Below are positions 34,527 to 42,949 of a stretch of 64,000 nt of DNA, piece after piece (the stretch's first letter is position 1; the number at the start of each line of letters is the position of its first letter). This DNA comes from DATFFO01 sp963772815 (lineage in GTDB: Bacteria; Actinomycetota; Acidimicrobiia; Spongiisociales; ZC4RG35): contig CAVYYV010000005.1 of NCBI GenBank assembly GCA_963772815.1, positions 434,001-498,000 of the forward strand, in the 5' to 3' direction. A model generated the notes under the pieces. The model searched no databases. It worked only from the letters and a program-made list of their open reading frames with translations, and had not been told where the DNA came from. The translations under genes were made by a program, and so were the position numbers.

Positions 34527-35309
34527 ATGACCGATAGACGGCGACGGCAGAAAGAGAACCGGGCCAAACGGCGGAAGAAGGAGAAGCGGGCCGAAAATCG
34601 GCGCGAGATACTGCGCCGGCTCGGGTTCGCCTTTGCCATGGGGGGGTTCGTGGTGGTGCTGTTCCTCGTTCTGAGCCTGTTCGGGCAGAAGAGCCGAACA
34701 CTGCCCGGCTCCTATCAGGGCTACCGGAACCAGCCCACCGCGTGCGGGGCGGATGCATCGGATGCGGAGAGCTTGGAAACCTTCTCCAAATACGAGGCAC
34801 AGCCCGACATCACGCCGGACACGAAGGTCACGGCCACGGTCAGCACGTCCTGTGGCGACTTCGTGATCGAGCTCGATCCCAGAGCCTCACCCGAGACGGT
34901 GCAGTCGTTCGTCTTCCTGGCCCGACAGGATTTCTATGCCGGGACGGTATTCCATCGCATCCTGGCCGACTTCGTCATTCAAGGTGGCGACCTCGACGCC
35001 ACCGGCCGGGGCGGGCCGGGTTACTCCATCGCCGATGAGTACCCGCCCCCCGATTTCGAGTTCGAGCCAGGGGTGGTGGCTATGTTCAACCGGGGCCGAG
35101 GCACGACCGGTAGCCAGTTCTTCGTGGTCGTGGGACAGAACGCATCATCGCTCACCCCCAACTACAACATCCTGGGCCGGGTCATATCGGGCCAGGACAC
35201 CCTCGACCGCATTGCCCAGGTGCCGACGGCCACCCGGCCCAACTCGGCCGAGAAATCCCTCCCTCTCGAAACGGTCTATATCGAGGGCATCACCATCGAG
35301 GTTGGCTGA
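34527..35309 (+). CDS. Membrane-anchored cyclophilin-type peptidyl-prolyl isomerase
   Basis: The 260-residue protein begins with a highly basic segment (RRRRQKENRAKRRKKEKRAE) and one membrane helix (FAMGGFVVVLFLVLSLF, about residues 37-53), so the enzyme faces outside. The cyclophilin domain (about 95-255) has VFHRILADFVIQGGD, FEPGVVAMFNRG and GSQFFVVVG. It should speed proline isomerisation in exported proteins. Confidence 0.88.
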   Translation: MTDRRRRQKENRAKRRKKEKRAENRREILRRLGFAFAMGGFVVVLFLVLSLFGQKSRTLPGSYQGYRNQPTACGADASDAESLETFSKYEAQPDITPDTKVTATVSTSCGDFVIELDPRASPETVQSFVFLARQDFYAGTVFHRILADFVIQGGDLDATGRGGPGYSIADEYPPPDFEFEPGVVAMFNRGRGTTGSQFFVVVGQNASSLTPNYNILGRVISGQDTLDRIAQVPTATRPNSAEKSLPLETVYIEGITIEVG

Positions 35310-35366
35310 GCTGGTCTCTGTGAACCGACGGAACCCGACCTCGCCGGCTCGTAGGCTGTGGTCGGC

Positions 35367-36242
35367 ATGGCCGTGGATCTGCACACGCACTCGGTGGTTT
35401 CGGACGGATCGGAGACGCCCGGAGAGGTGGTTCGGCTCGCCGCGGATCAGCAGCTGACGGCAGTGGCGCTGACCGACCACGACATCCTGTCCGGGCTGGG
35501 CGAGGCGGCCCGGGCCGCTCGCCGCCACGACATCGAACTGGTCCCCGGTGTCGAGCTGTCGCTCGATTGGGCCGAGCTGGCCGGCGGAGAACCCACCGGG
35601 GGAATGCACTTGCTCGTGCTCTGGGTCGACGACCGGCCAGGTCCCCTCCAGGACCGTCTGGCCGAGCTGAGGGCCGGCCGGGACGAGCGCAACCACACCA
35701 TCCTGGAGAGGTTGGCGCAGCTAGGCATGGACATCCCGATGATTGATGTGATGGCTCGGGCCGGAGAGGGGGCCGTCGGCCGGCCTCATATCGCCGGGGT
35801 GATGATGGACCTGGGCTACGTTCCCGACATCGCCACCGCCTTCGACCTCTACCTCGGTCAGGGCAAGCCCGCCTACGTGGCCCGCCGGCGGCTGAAGCCG
35901 GACGAGGCCATAGAGCTGGGCCGTGCCGGCGGCGCTGTCCCGGTCCTGGCCCATCCCCAGACCCTGGGCTTCGAAGGCGACGACCGTGGGCTGGAGCTCC
36001 TGGTCGAGCGACTGGTGGAGATGGGGCTGATGGGGATCGAGACCCACCATTCGGGGATGGAGCCGGAGCGACGACGACTCATGAGGCGGATGGCCGACCG
36101 CCTCGGCCTGGCGCCCAGCGGTGGGTCCGACTTCCACGGTACGTACAAGCCCGGCGTGGCGATCGGGGTCGGCATCGGCGACCTTGTGGTGCCAGACGAC
36201 TTTCTCGAGGGCCTTCGCCTGCTCCGGAGCCCGGCGTCGTGA
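35367..36242 (+). CDS. PHP-domain phosphoesterase (YciV/RNase AM-like)
   Basis: The 291-residue protein has the PHP metal motif VDLHTHSVVSDGS at the N-terminus, VALTDHD, then PGVELS and HPQTLG and the GSDFHG motif near residue 255. This order matches YciV-type enzymes that act on 3',5'-nucleoside bisphosphates or trim RNA 5' ends. ATG 35367 opens the first motif; a GTG at 35358 is possible. The downstream murJ-like gene overlaps it as GTGA. Confidence 0.85.
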   Translation: MAVDLHTHSVVSDGSETPGEVVRLAADQQLTAVALTDHDILSGLGEAARAARRHDIELVPGVELSLDWAELAGGEPTGGMHLLVLWVDDRPGPLQDRLAELRAGRDERNHTILERLAQLGMDIPMIDVMARAGEGAVGRPHIAGVMMDLGYVPDIATAFDLYLGQGKPAYVARRRLKPDEAIELGRAGGAVPVLAHPQTLGFEGDDRGLELLVERLVEMGLMGIETHHSGMEPERRRLMRRMADRLGLAPSGGSDFHGTYKPGVAIGVGIGDLVVPDDFLEGLRLLRSPAS

Positions 36243-37774
36243 GCACCACTCTCGGCAAGGCGGCCCTGGTGGTGTCGGGCGGGATCCTGGCCTCCCGGGC
36301 GCTGGGATTCCTGCGGGAGGTGATCCTGGCCGCCATCCTCGGTGCCGGAGCCCAGACCGACATCTATCGGGCCGCGTTCACCCTGCCCGACTACCTGTTC
36401 TTCCTCATGGCGGGCGGCTATCTCACCATTACCTTCGTGCCCATCCTCAGCCGCCATCTGGCCGAAGGGGACTCCGCAGCGATAAATGCCTCCTTCACCG
36501 CCGTGGTCAGGGTGGTGGCCATCCTCATGGTCGTGCTCACGGCTGTGGTGGCCGTCTTGGCCCGCCCGATCACCCAGGCACTGTTCTCCGACATCCCCGC
36601 CGAGCACATTCCCGAGCTGACCACCCTGGTGCGGATCGTGCTGCCGGCCCAAGTGTTCTTCGTGCTGGGCTCGCTGATGATGGCGGTCCAGTATGCCCAC
36701 CAACGCTTCCTGATACCCACACTGGCGCCGATCGTCTACAACCTGGCCATCATCACCGGGGGCCTGCTGGCGGCCCTCGGCGGGCAGGCCGGACCGGGGG
36801 GCTTCATCTGGGGCGCCTTGGCGGGAGCCTTTCTGGGTAATTTCGCCCTGCAATGGTGGGGTGCCCATCGCCTCGGGGCCCGGCTCATCGGTGGCGTTGC
36901 GTTCCGGCACCCATCGGTGACCGAGTACTTCTTGTTGGCCTTCCCACTCATGATCGGCCAATCGGCGGTAGCTCTCGACGAGGTCTTCTACAAGGTCTTC
37001 GGCCAGCTGGGCGGGGAGGGCGCCATCGCCTCACTGGGCTACGCCCGCCAGATCAACATGGTCCCCGTGGGCGTTATCGCTCAGGCGGCCGGAGTGGCCT
37101 CGTATCCCTTCTTGGCCCGCCTGTTCGCCGAGGGGAAGCTGACCGAGATGTCGGTTACGGTGCGGCGCGCCGTCCGATCCAGTCTGGCGGTGGCCGGTCT
37201 GGGAGCCGCCGGTGTCGTCGGCCTGGCCTTGCCCATCGTCCAGATCGCCTTCCAGCGGGGGCGCTTCGACCCCGGCAACACGATCACCGTGGCCTCCCTC
37301 CTCGCCATCTACGGACTCTCCATACCCATGTGGGCCGCCCACCAGGTCTACACCCGCGCCTTCTATGCGTCGCGGAGGATGTGGTTGCCGGTGGTGATCG
37401 GGACCAGCGCCACCCTGCTGGCGGTTCCCCTCTACTGGGTTGCGGCCACCCGGTTGGGCGCCTCGGGCGTGGCCATCGCCTCGGTGACGATCATGGCCCT
37501 GTATACGGTCGCCATCTCCTGGTGGTGGCATCACACCACCGAGACGATGCTTGCAGTGACCGACACGGTATTGCGGGTGCTGAGTGCCGCCGTCGCCGCC
37601 ACCGCGGCCGGGTGGATCCTGGTCCGCATCCTGATGGGTAGCGCCCCAGCCGGCACCGGAGTGGCTCTGATCGCCCTGTTGGGCGGGACGGTGGTGACGG
37701 TGACGGTGTACCTGGCGGTGCTGTGGCTGCTCAAGGCTCCCGAGCTGAGTTTGCTACGTCGCAGAGCCGTCTGA
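36239..37774 (+). CDS. murJ: MurJ/MviN-family lipid II flippase
   Basis: The 511-residue protein has about 14 membrane helices and follows the MurJ pattern: GGILASRALGFLREVILAAI, TDIYRAAFTLPDYLFFL and, later, LAIYGLSIPMWAAHQVYTRA. MurJ moves lipid II across the membrane for peptidoglycan synthesis. The GTG start overlaps the PHP gene stop. It lacks the cytoplasmic kinase-like tail of mycobacterial MviN and could be a second MurJ-type paralogue. Confidence 0.87.
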   Translation: MSTTLGKAALVVSGGILASRALGFLREVILAAILGAGAQTDIYRAAFTLPDYLFFLMAGGYLTITFVPILSRHLAEGDSAAINASFTAVVRVVAILMVVLTAVVAVLARPITQALFSDIPAEHIPELTTLVRIVLPAQVFFVLGSLMMAVQYAHQRFLIPTLAPIVYNLAIITGGLLAALGGQAGPGGFIWGALAGAFLGNFALQWWGAHRLGARLIGGVAFRHPSVTEYFLLAFPLMIGQSAVALDEVFYKVFGQLGGEGAIASLGYARQINMVPVGVIAQAAGVASYPFLARLFAEGKLTEMSVTVRRAVRSSLAVAGLGAAGVVGLALPIVQIAFQRGRFDPGNTITVASLLAIYGLSIPMWAAHQVYTRAFYASRRMWLPVVIGTSATLLAVPLYWVAATRLGASGVAIASVTIMALYTVAISWWWHHTTETMLAVTDTVLRVLSAAVAATAAGWILVRILMGSAPAGTGVALIALLGGTVVTVTVYLAVLWLLKAPELSLLRRRAV

Positions 37775-37787
37775 GACCTAGCGTCTC

Positions 37788-38003
37788 TCAGTGAGGCTCG
37801 CCGTGGGGATCGGGGAACACGGGGTCCAGGGGATCGGCCGGATCACGAGGACGCACGGCTCTCACCCAGGCGGGCGGGATGTGGGAGTCGGGACGGATCC
37901 GGCGAGCCGCATCCTCCTCGGCCAGGACATGCTGGATCACGACGGCGATGGCAGCGGCGTGAAACGGCCCCGCCCCTCCTCGAATCTGAAGATGATCAGT
38001 CAT
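37788..38003 (-). CDS. Small hypothetical protein downstream of methylmalonyl-CoA epimerase
   Basis: A 71-residue protein, MTDHLQIRGGAGPFHAAAIA to WVRAVRPRDPADPLDPVF, that I do not firmly recognise. The pattern (short hydrophobic helix, then a PPAWVRA element) recalls acyl-CoA carboxylase epsilon-like small subunits. Placement after the epimerase, with an 8-bp overlap, would fit propionyl-CoA metabolism. That link is inference. Confidence 0.6.
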   Translation of the reverse strand: MTDHLQIRGGAGPFHAAAIAVVIQHVLAEEDAARRIRPDSHIPPAWVRAVRPRDPADPLDPVFPDPHGEPH

Positions 38004-38406
38004 CGGGCAGCTCCACCAGCTCGGTCAGGGTGCCCGCCAGGTCCCCGGGGTGGACAAAGGCGATCCTCGTTCCCCGACCCCCCGGCCGCGGAACCTCGTC
38101 TATCAAACGAGCTCCCTGAGCGGCCAGGTGATCCAGGGCGGCCTCGATATCGACCACCGCATACGCCACGTGATGTAGACCCTCGCCCCTGGCGGCCAGG
38201 AACCGTCCCACCGGAGTGTCCTCCCCGAGCGGTTGTAGGAGCTGGATGAAAGAGCCCCCCAACGGGATCATGGCCTCCTCCACGCCCTGGGACTCCACCC
38301 TCTCCCGGTAGAGCGGCTCGACCCGATAGCGCTGTGCGTAACCGGCGACGGCCGCGTCGAGATCGCGGACCGCGATGGCGACATGATCGAGATTGATCAG
38401 CTTCAC
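37996..38406 (-). CDS. mce: Methylmalonyl-CoA epimerase
   Basis: A 136-residue VOC-fold protein with LDHVAIAVRDLDAAV, a metal histidine in EGLHHVAYAV (about residue 84) and a glutamate in GTLTELVEL. It interconverts (S)- and (R)-methylmalonyl-CoA in propionate metabolism. The downstream small gene overlaps it. It is divergent from a thiolase gene, so acyl-CoA metabolism genes cluster here. Confidence 0.9.
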   Translation of the reverse strand: MKLINLDHVAIAVRDLDAAVAGYAQRYRVEPLYRERVESQGVEEAMIPLGGSFIQLLQPLGEDTPVGRFLAARGEGLHHVAYAVVDIEAALDHLAAQGARLIDEVPRPGGRGTRIAFVHPGDLAGTLTELVELPDD

Positions 38407-38432
38407 CGCCTTCAGTCAAGCACACCCGGTTC

Positions 38433-38474
38433 TGGCGCGACATTCGGGGCGTCCATGCCCTGATTGTCGCGCCA
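38433..38474. repeat. 18-bp imperfect inverted repeat between divergent genes
   Basis: TGGCGCGACATTCGGGGC and GCCCTGATTGTCGCGCCA form a hairpin with 16 of 18 pairs around GTCCAT. It lies between the epimerase start (38406) and the thiolase start (38519). It could be an operator or a REP-like repeat; no T tract follows it. Confidence 0.6.
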
Positions 38475-38505
38475 AAACGAGGTTTCGCCCCTGCCCACAC
38501 CGGGA

Positions 38506-38511
38506 TACCCT
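38506..38511 (+). promoter_or_regulatory. Predicted -10 box for leaderless thiolase mRNA
   Basis: TACCCT lies 7 nt before the ATG at 38519, without a Shine-Dalgarno sequence. Confidence 0.35.
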
Positions 38512-38518
38512 TGTCGTC

Positions 38519-39700
38519 ATGAGCAGTGTCATCACCGGTTTCGCCCGCACGCCGACCGGCCGCTACGGAGGATCTCTGTCCTCTCTCAGGGCCGTCCAGC
38601 TGGGAGGTCGGGCGATCGCCGCCGCCGTGCAACGCTCCGGTGTCGATCCGGGGGCGATCGACGAGGTCGTGTTTGGACAGGTCCTGCAGGCGGGCGAGGG
38701 TCAGATCACGGCTCGTCAGGCAGCCGTCGAGGGAGGCCTGTCCATGACGATCCCCTGCCTCACCGTCAACAAGGTGTGCCTGTCGGGCATGGCCGCCATA
38801 GGCATGGTCGACCGGGGGATCCGGGCCGGCGATGTCCGCTTCGCGGTCGCGGGTGGCATGGAATCGATGTCCAATGCCCCCCATGTCCTCCACGGGCTGC
38901 GCTGGGGGGTCAAGATCGGAGACGCGGAGCTGGTCGATGTGATGCAGCACGACGGCCTCTTCTGCGCCTTCGACCATTGCACGATGGGCGAGTCGTCCGA
39001 CATCAAGAACCGCCAGCTCGGCATCGACCGCCGCCAACAGGACGAGTGGGCGGCCCGTTCCCACGCCCGGGCACTTCAGGCAACCGGATCGGGCTCCTTC
39101 GCCGACGAGATCGTTCCCGTCGAGGTGCCACAGCGAAAGGGCGACCCCCTGATCGTGGCCAATGACGAGGGGATCCGGCCCGATTCCACGGTCGAGTCGT
39201 TGGCGGGGCTCGGCCCGGCATTCGTCGACGACGGGACCATCACGGCCGGCAACGCCTCCCAGATCTCCGACGGGGCCACGGCAATGGTGGTGGCCGACAA
39301 GGACGCTGCCGTGGCCGCGGGCATGCCGATCGCGGCCGAGATCCTTGCCTACGGCCAGATAGGGGGAATGGATGCCACCCTCCACGAGCGACCCGCCGAG
39401 GCGATTCGGGTGGCACTCAAGCTGGCCGGCCTGGACACGGCCGACCTCGACCTGGTCGAGATCAACGAGGCGTTCGCCGCGGTTTCCCTGTGGTCCACCC
39501 GCCTCCTCGACCTGCCCGAAGACAAGGTCAACGTCCACGGCGGTGCAGTGGCTCTGGGCCATCCCATCGGCTCCTCCGGCGCCCGCCTGGTAGCAACTCT
39601 GGTGTCGGCTCTACGCCAGCGAGGCGGCGGCATCGGCGCCGCCGCCCTGTGCGGCGGCGGCGGCCAGGGCGACGCCCTGATCGTCAAGGTGGCCGGCTGA
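38519..39700 (+). CDS. Acetyl-CoA C-acetyltransferase (thiolase)
   Basis: The 393-residue thiolase has the acyl-accepting cysteine in TVNKVCLSGMAA (about residue 87), VEINEAFAA, the active histidine in AVALGHPIGSSGAR and the second cysteine in ALCGGGGQGDA. It condenses or cleaves acetyl-CoA units in fatty-acid breakdown or polyhydroxyalkanoate/ketone metabolism. The glpX start overlaps its stop as ATGA, an unusual pairing. Confidence 0.93.
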   Translation: MSSVITGFARTPTGRYGGSLSSLRAVQLGGRAIAAAVQRSGVDPGAIDEVVFGQVLQAGEGQITARQAAVEGGLSMTIPCLTVNKVCLSGMAAIGMVDRGIRAGDVRFAVAGGMESMSNAPHVLHGLRWGVKIGDAELVDVMQHDGLFCAFDHCTMGESSDIKNRQLGIDRRQQDEWAARSHARALQATGSGSFADEIVPVEVPQRKGDPLIVANDEGIRPDSTVESLAGLGPAFVDDGTITAGNASQISDGATAMVVADKDAAVAAGMPIAAEILAYGQIGGMDATLHERPAEAIRVALKLAGLDTADLDLVEINEAFAAVSLWSTRLLDLPEDKVNVHGGAVALGHPIGSSGARLVATLVSALRQRGGGIGAAALCGGGGQGDALIVKVAG

Positions 39701-40689
39701 TGGCCGAGCCGATCGAACGCAACCTCGGGTTGGACCTGGTCCGAGTGACGGAGACGGCGGCGATGGGCGCCGCCCGGTGGCAGGGCCGCGGGGAGAAGGA
39801 AGCCGCCGACCAGGCGGCCGTGGACGGGATGCGCGCCCACCTCTCCACGCTCGAGATCGACGGCGTGGTCGTGATCGGCGAGGGCGAGAAGGACAATGCC
39901 CCGATGCTCTACAACGGCGAGCGAGTCGGAGCAGGGTTCGGCATGAAGGTCGACGTCGCCGTCGACCCGGTGGACGGGACCACCCTGACGGCGGCTGGAA
40001 TGCCGGGCGCTATCGCCGTGATAGCCATCGCCGAAGGGCACGGGTCTATGTATGCCCCGGGAAGCCTGGTGTATATGGACAAGATCGCGGTGGGCCCGGC
40101 CGCCGCGGGCGCAGTGGACCTCGAGGCTCCGGTGGCCGACAACCTGGCCAAGGTGGCCAAGGCCATCGAACGCGAGGTAGAGGACCTGTGCGTGGTCATC
40201 CTCGACCGGCCCCGCAATCAGCACTACATCGACGCCGTTCGACAGGCCGGGGCGCGCATCCGGCTGATCCGTGACGGCGACGTGGCCGCATCCATCGCCT
40301 GCGCTCGTCCCGACACCGACATCGACATGTTGCTGGGCATCGGCGGATCGCCCGAGGCGGTGCTCTCGGCCGCCGCCCTTGGATGCATGGACGGCGAGAT
40401 CCAGTGCAAGCTGTGGCCCAGGGACCAATCCGAAGTGGAGATCGCCCACAGCGACGGCCTCGACCTGAACCAGGTTCTGACCACCACCGATCTGGTCGAC
40501 TCGCACAATATCTTCTTCGCCGCCACCGGGGTCACCGGTGGCGAATTCCTGCGTGGGGTCAACTTCTACGGTGGTGGATGCGCCACACACTCGCTGATCA
40601 TGCGCTCCAAGACGGGTTCGGTCCGCTACATGGATGCCTTCCACAACCTGACCAAACTGCGCAAGATTTCGGCCACCGTCATCGACTGA
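39700..40689 (+). CDS. glpX: Class II fructose-1,6-bisphosphatase
   Basis: The 329-residue enzyme is the GlpX type that actinobacteria use for gluconeogenesis. Metal-binding motifs GEGEKDNAPM and AVDPVDGTT and the DMLLGIGGSPEAVL segment are clear. The start ATG 39700 overlaps the thiolase stop. The combination with thiolase suggests co-expression during growth on acids or lipids. Confidence 0.94.
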   Translation: MAEPIERNLGLDLVRVTETAAMGAARWQGRGEKEAADQAAVDGMRAHLSTLEIDGVVVIGEGEKDNAPMLYNGERVGAGFGMKVDVAVDPVDGTTLTAAGMPGAIAVIAIAEGHGSMYAPGSLVYMDKIAVGPAAAGAVDLEAPVADNLAKVAKAIEREVEDLCVVILDRPRNQHYIDAVRQAGARIRLIRDGDVAASIACARPDTDIDMLLGIGGSPEAVLSAAALGCMDGEIQCKLWPRDQSEVEIAHSDGLDLNQVLTTTDLVDSHNIFFAATGVTGGEFLRGVNFYGGGCATHSLIMRSKTGSVRYMDAFHNLTKLRKISATVID

Positions 40690-40781
40690 CGGAGCCCGAC
40701 GAAATACCCAGGGCTGCCGGCCACGGAAACCGAGGTATACGGCCCACAGAAGCCGCTCGGCGCGGCACGGGCGCCTGCCAC

Positions 40782-40787
40782 TATCGT
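40782..40787 (+). promoter_or_regulatory. Predicted -10 box for the aminotransferase gene
   Basis: TATCGT lies 6 nt before the ATG at 40794 and no Shine-Dalgarno sequence is present. Confidence 0.35.
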
Positions 40788-40793
40788 CCGGCC

Positions 40794-41708
40794 ATGCCCG
40801 CCGGAACCCATACGGCCCTCCACGACGAGCGCAACGAGACGGTCCAGATCTACATCAACGGGGAGTTCTTCCCCAGGCCCGAAGCCAAGGTGTCCGTCTT
40901 CGACAGCGCATTCCTGGTCGGCGACGGCATCTGGGAGGGCCTCCGCCTGCACAAGGGAAGATTCGCCTTCCTCGACCGTCACCTCGACCGCCTTTTTCAG
41001 GGTGCGGCGGCCACCCGCATCGATCCCGGCCTGACACGCCAGGAATTGACCGACGCCCTCTACGAGACGGTGCGGCGCAACGAGATGCACGATCAGGTGC
41101 ACGTACGGCTGATGATCAGCCGGGGCACGAAGTCGACCCCCTCCCAGCACCCGTCGAACCTCGTATCCGGCCCGACGATCGTGATCATCGCCGAGCACAA
41201 GGTGGCGGATCCCGAGATCACCCGGCAAGGCATCGACCTCTTCACGGCCACCGTGCGTCGCCCACCACCCGACACGCTCGATCAGCGTCTCAACTGCCAC
41301 TCCAAGCTGCACGAAGTCATAGCCCTGATCCAGGCGACGGAAGCAGGAGCCGACGAAGCCCTGATGCTGGACCCGACCGGAGCGGTGGCAACCTGCAACG
41401 CCACCAACTTCTTCATGATCTCCGCCGGGGAGTTGTGGACCTCCAACGGCCACTACAACCTTCGTGGAATCACCCGGGGGGTCGTGCTGGAAGAGGCGGA
41501 ACGGGCCGGCATGGTCACTCACGAGGCCCCGTACTCGCTGACCGATGTCTACTCGGCCCAGGAGGCTTTCGTGACCGGCACCTTCGGCGGCCTCACCCCC
41601 GTGAGGTCGGTCGACGGGCGAAGCATCGGGTCGGGAGGGGAAGGACCTGTGACCGCTCGCCTCAGGGATCTGTACATGGAGGCGGTGGACAGGTCGGTTT
41701 CGTCATGA
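40794..41708 (+). CDS. Class IV PLP aminotransferase (branched-chain / D-amino acid type)
   Basis: The 304-residue enzyme of fold type IV has YINGEFFPRPEAKVSVFDSA and GDGIWEGLR, the cofactor lysine in LNCHSKLHEV (about residue 171), and the E-x2-C-x-NxFF part GAVATCNATNFF. It transfers amino groups between branched-chain or D-amino acids and keto acids. The next gene overlaps it as ATGA. Substrate type is not decided. Confidence 0.88.
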   Translation: MPAGTHTALHDERNETVQIYINGEFFPRPEAKVSVFDSAFLVGDGIWEGLRLHKGRFAFLDRHLDRLFQGAAATRIDPGLTRQELTDALYETVRRNEMHDQVHVRLMISRGTKSTPSQHPSNLVSGPTIVIIAEHKVADPEITRQGIDLFTATVRRPPPDTLDQRLNCHSKLHEVIALIQATEAGADEALMLDPTGAVATCNATNFFMISAGELWTSNGHYNLRGITRGVVLEEAERAGMVTHEAPYSLTDVYSAQEAFVTGTFGGLTPVRSVDGRSIGSGGEGPVTARLRDLYMEAVDRSVSS

Positions 41709-42427
41709 CGGTGATTCGCATCTCCTCATGGTCGGGCCCCCGCAACATCTCGACCGCCCTCATGTACTCGTTTCATCAACGACACGACACGACCGTCGTG
41801 GACGAGCCTCTCTATGCCCACTACCTGGTCCGCAGCGGAGTCGACCACCCGGGTAGAGACCAAGTCCTGGCGGCTCAGGACAGCGACGGGGAGACGGTGA
41901 TTCGCGACGTCATCCTGGGGTCGGTCGCCACGCCGGTTTTGTTCGTCAAGAACATGGCCCACCACTTGCGCGGCCTGGACTGGTCCTTCCTGGCCGAGTT
42001 GCGCAACGTCATACTCACGCGCCATCCCGCCGAGATGCTGCCTTCTCTGATACGGCAGGTTCCCCATCCCGATCTGGAGGGCACCGGCCTCCCCGTGCAG
42101 GTGGAGTTGTTGGACTACATACTGGACCGGGGAGAGGACCCTCTGGTGGTCGATTCGCGCCTGCTGCTTCAGGACCCATCGGGTGTGCTGGGCGAGTTGT
42201 GCGAACGAATCGGGATCCCCTTCGACGACACCATGCTGTCGTGGGAGGCCGGACCCATCCCCGAAGACGGCGTGTGGGCCCGATACTGGTACGACGGCGT
42301 GCACCACTCGACCGGGTTCGCCCCCTACCGGGCCAAGAACGAGGACGTGCCGGAACGGATCCGACCCCTGCTGGCCCAGGCGATCCCCCTCTACGAGCGT
42401 CTCGCTGCCTACTCGCTTGGCTTGTGA
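41705..42427 (+). CDS. Sulfotransferase-like protein
   Basis: The 240-residue protein begins with a P-loop-like 5'-PSB motif of PAPS-dependent sulfotransferases, ISSWSGPRNISTALM (residues 5-19), followed by VILTRHPAEML, the usual 3'-PB region. The family includes proteins found beside branched-chain aminotransferases, as here with an ATGA overlap. The acceptor is unknown. A minus-strand gene is convergent and its 3' end overlaps it. Confidence 0.75.
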   Translation: MTVIRISSWSGPRNISTALMYSFHQRHDTTVVDEPLYAHYLVRSGVDHPGRDQVLAAQDSDGETVIRDVILGSVATPVLFVKNMAHHLRGLDWSFLAELRNVILTRHPAEMLPSLIRQVPHPDLEGTGLPVQVELLDYILDRGEDPLVVDSRLLLQDPSGVLGELCERIGIPFDDTMLSWEAGPIPEDGVWARYWYDGVHHSTGFAPYRAKNEDVPERIRPLLAQAIPLYERLAAYSLGL

Positions 42428-42949
42428 GTTGGGTCCGCCGCGGGTCGGGGGCGACGGCCCGACCAGCCAGAACATCAGCCCCGCCATCAGCACAGCGGCG
42501 GCCAGCCCGACGAGGAACCGAGCGGAGCCGGCCACCTCGACCGCGGTGACCAGGGAGAGAACACCCACCATCCCGGCGCCGGCGGCGGCGGTCATCGTCG
42601 AACGCAACAGGGCGCTGGGTGCCGCCATGGGCACCCGCCGGGACTCGATCGAGTCGGCACCCGTTTCCACGAGCAGAATGAGGAGGAAGGCCGACGCCAC
42701 CAGGCCCGGTGTCCGGTTGCCTGCCACCCCATGGATACCCAGCCGAGCACAGGTGAGTGACGCCGCCACGGCCAACCCCGTAGCCCGGCCGGCCAGTAGG
42801 GCCAAAGCGACCGAAAGGACCACGGTCCAGGCCAGCAGCGCGCTGATGGGCTGCCAGGGGCCGGTTGGCTCGAACAGAGCCAGGATCACGGCAGCCAGAA
42901 GGGCGCACAGGCCGGTCAGACGCGGGCTCGTCGCCACAAACGTCGCCAT
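42409..42949 (-). CDS. Hydrophobic membrane protein at the end of the MoxR/DUF58 operon, 3' end uncertain
   Basis: About 175 residues with five or six membrane helices (LTGLCALLAAVILALFEP, LLAWTVVLSVALALLAG, LVASAFLLILLVE, MVGVLSLVTAVEV, LVGLAAAVLMAGLMFWLVG). It begins at ATG 42949 after GGAGGTGGAG, inside the end of the DUF58 gene. The literal frame then stays open to 41726 through DNA that is antisense to the sulfotransferase gene, which is implausible as protein. The stop at 42409 lies one frame over, so a single indel near 42440 is suspected. The function is unknown. Confidence 0.6.
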
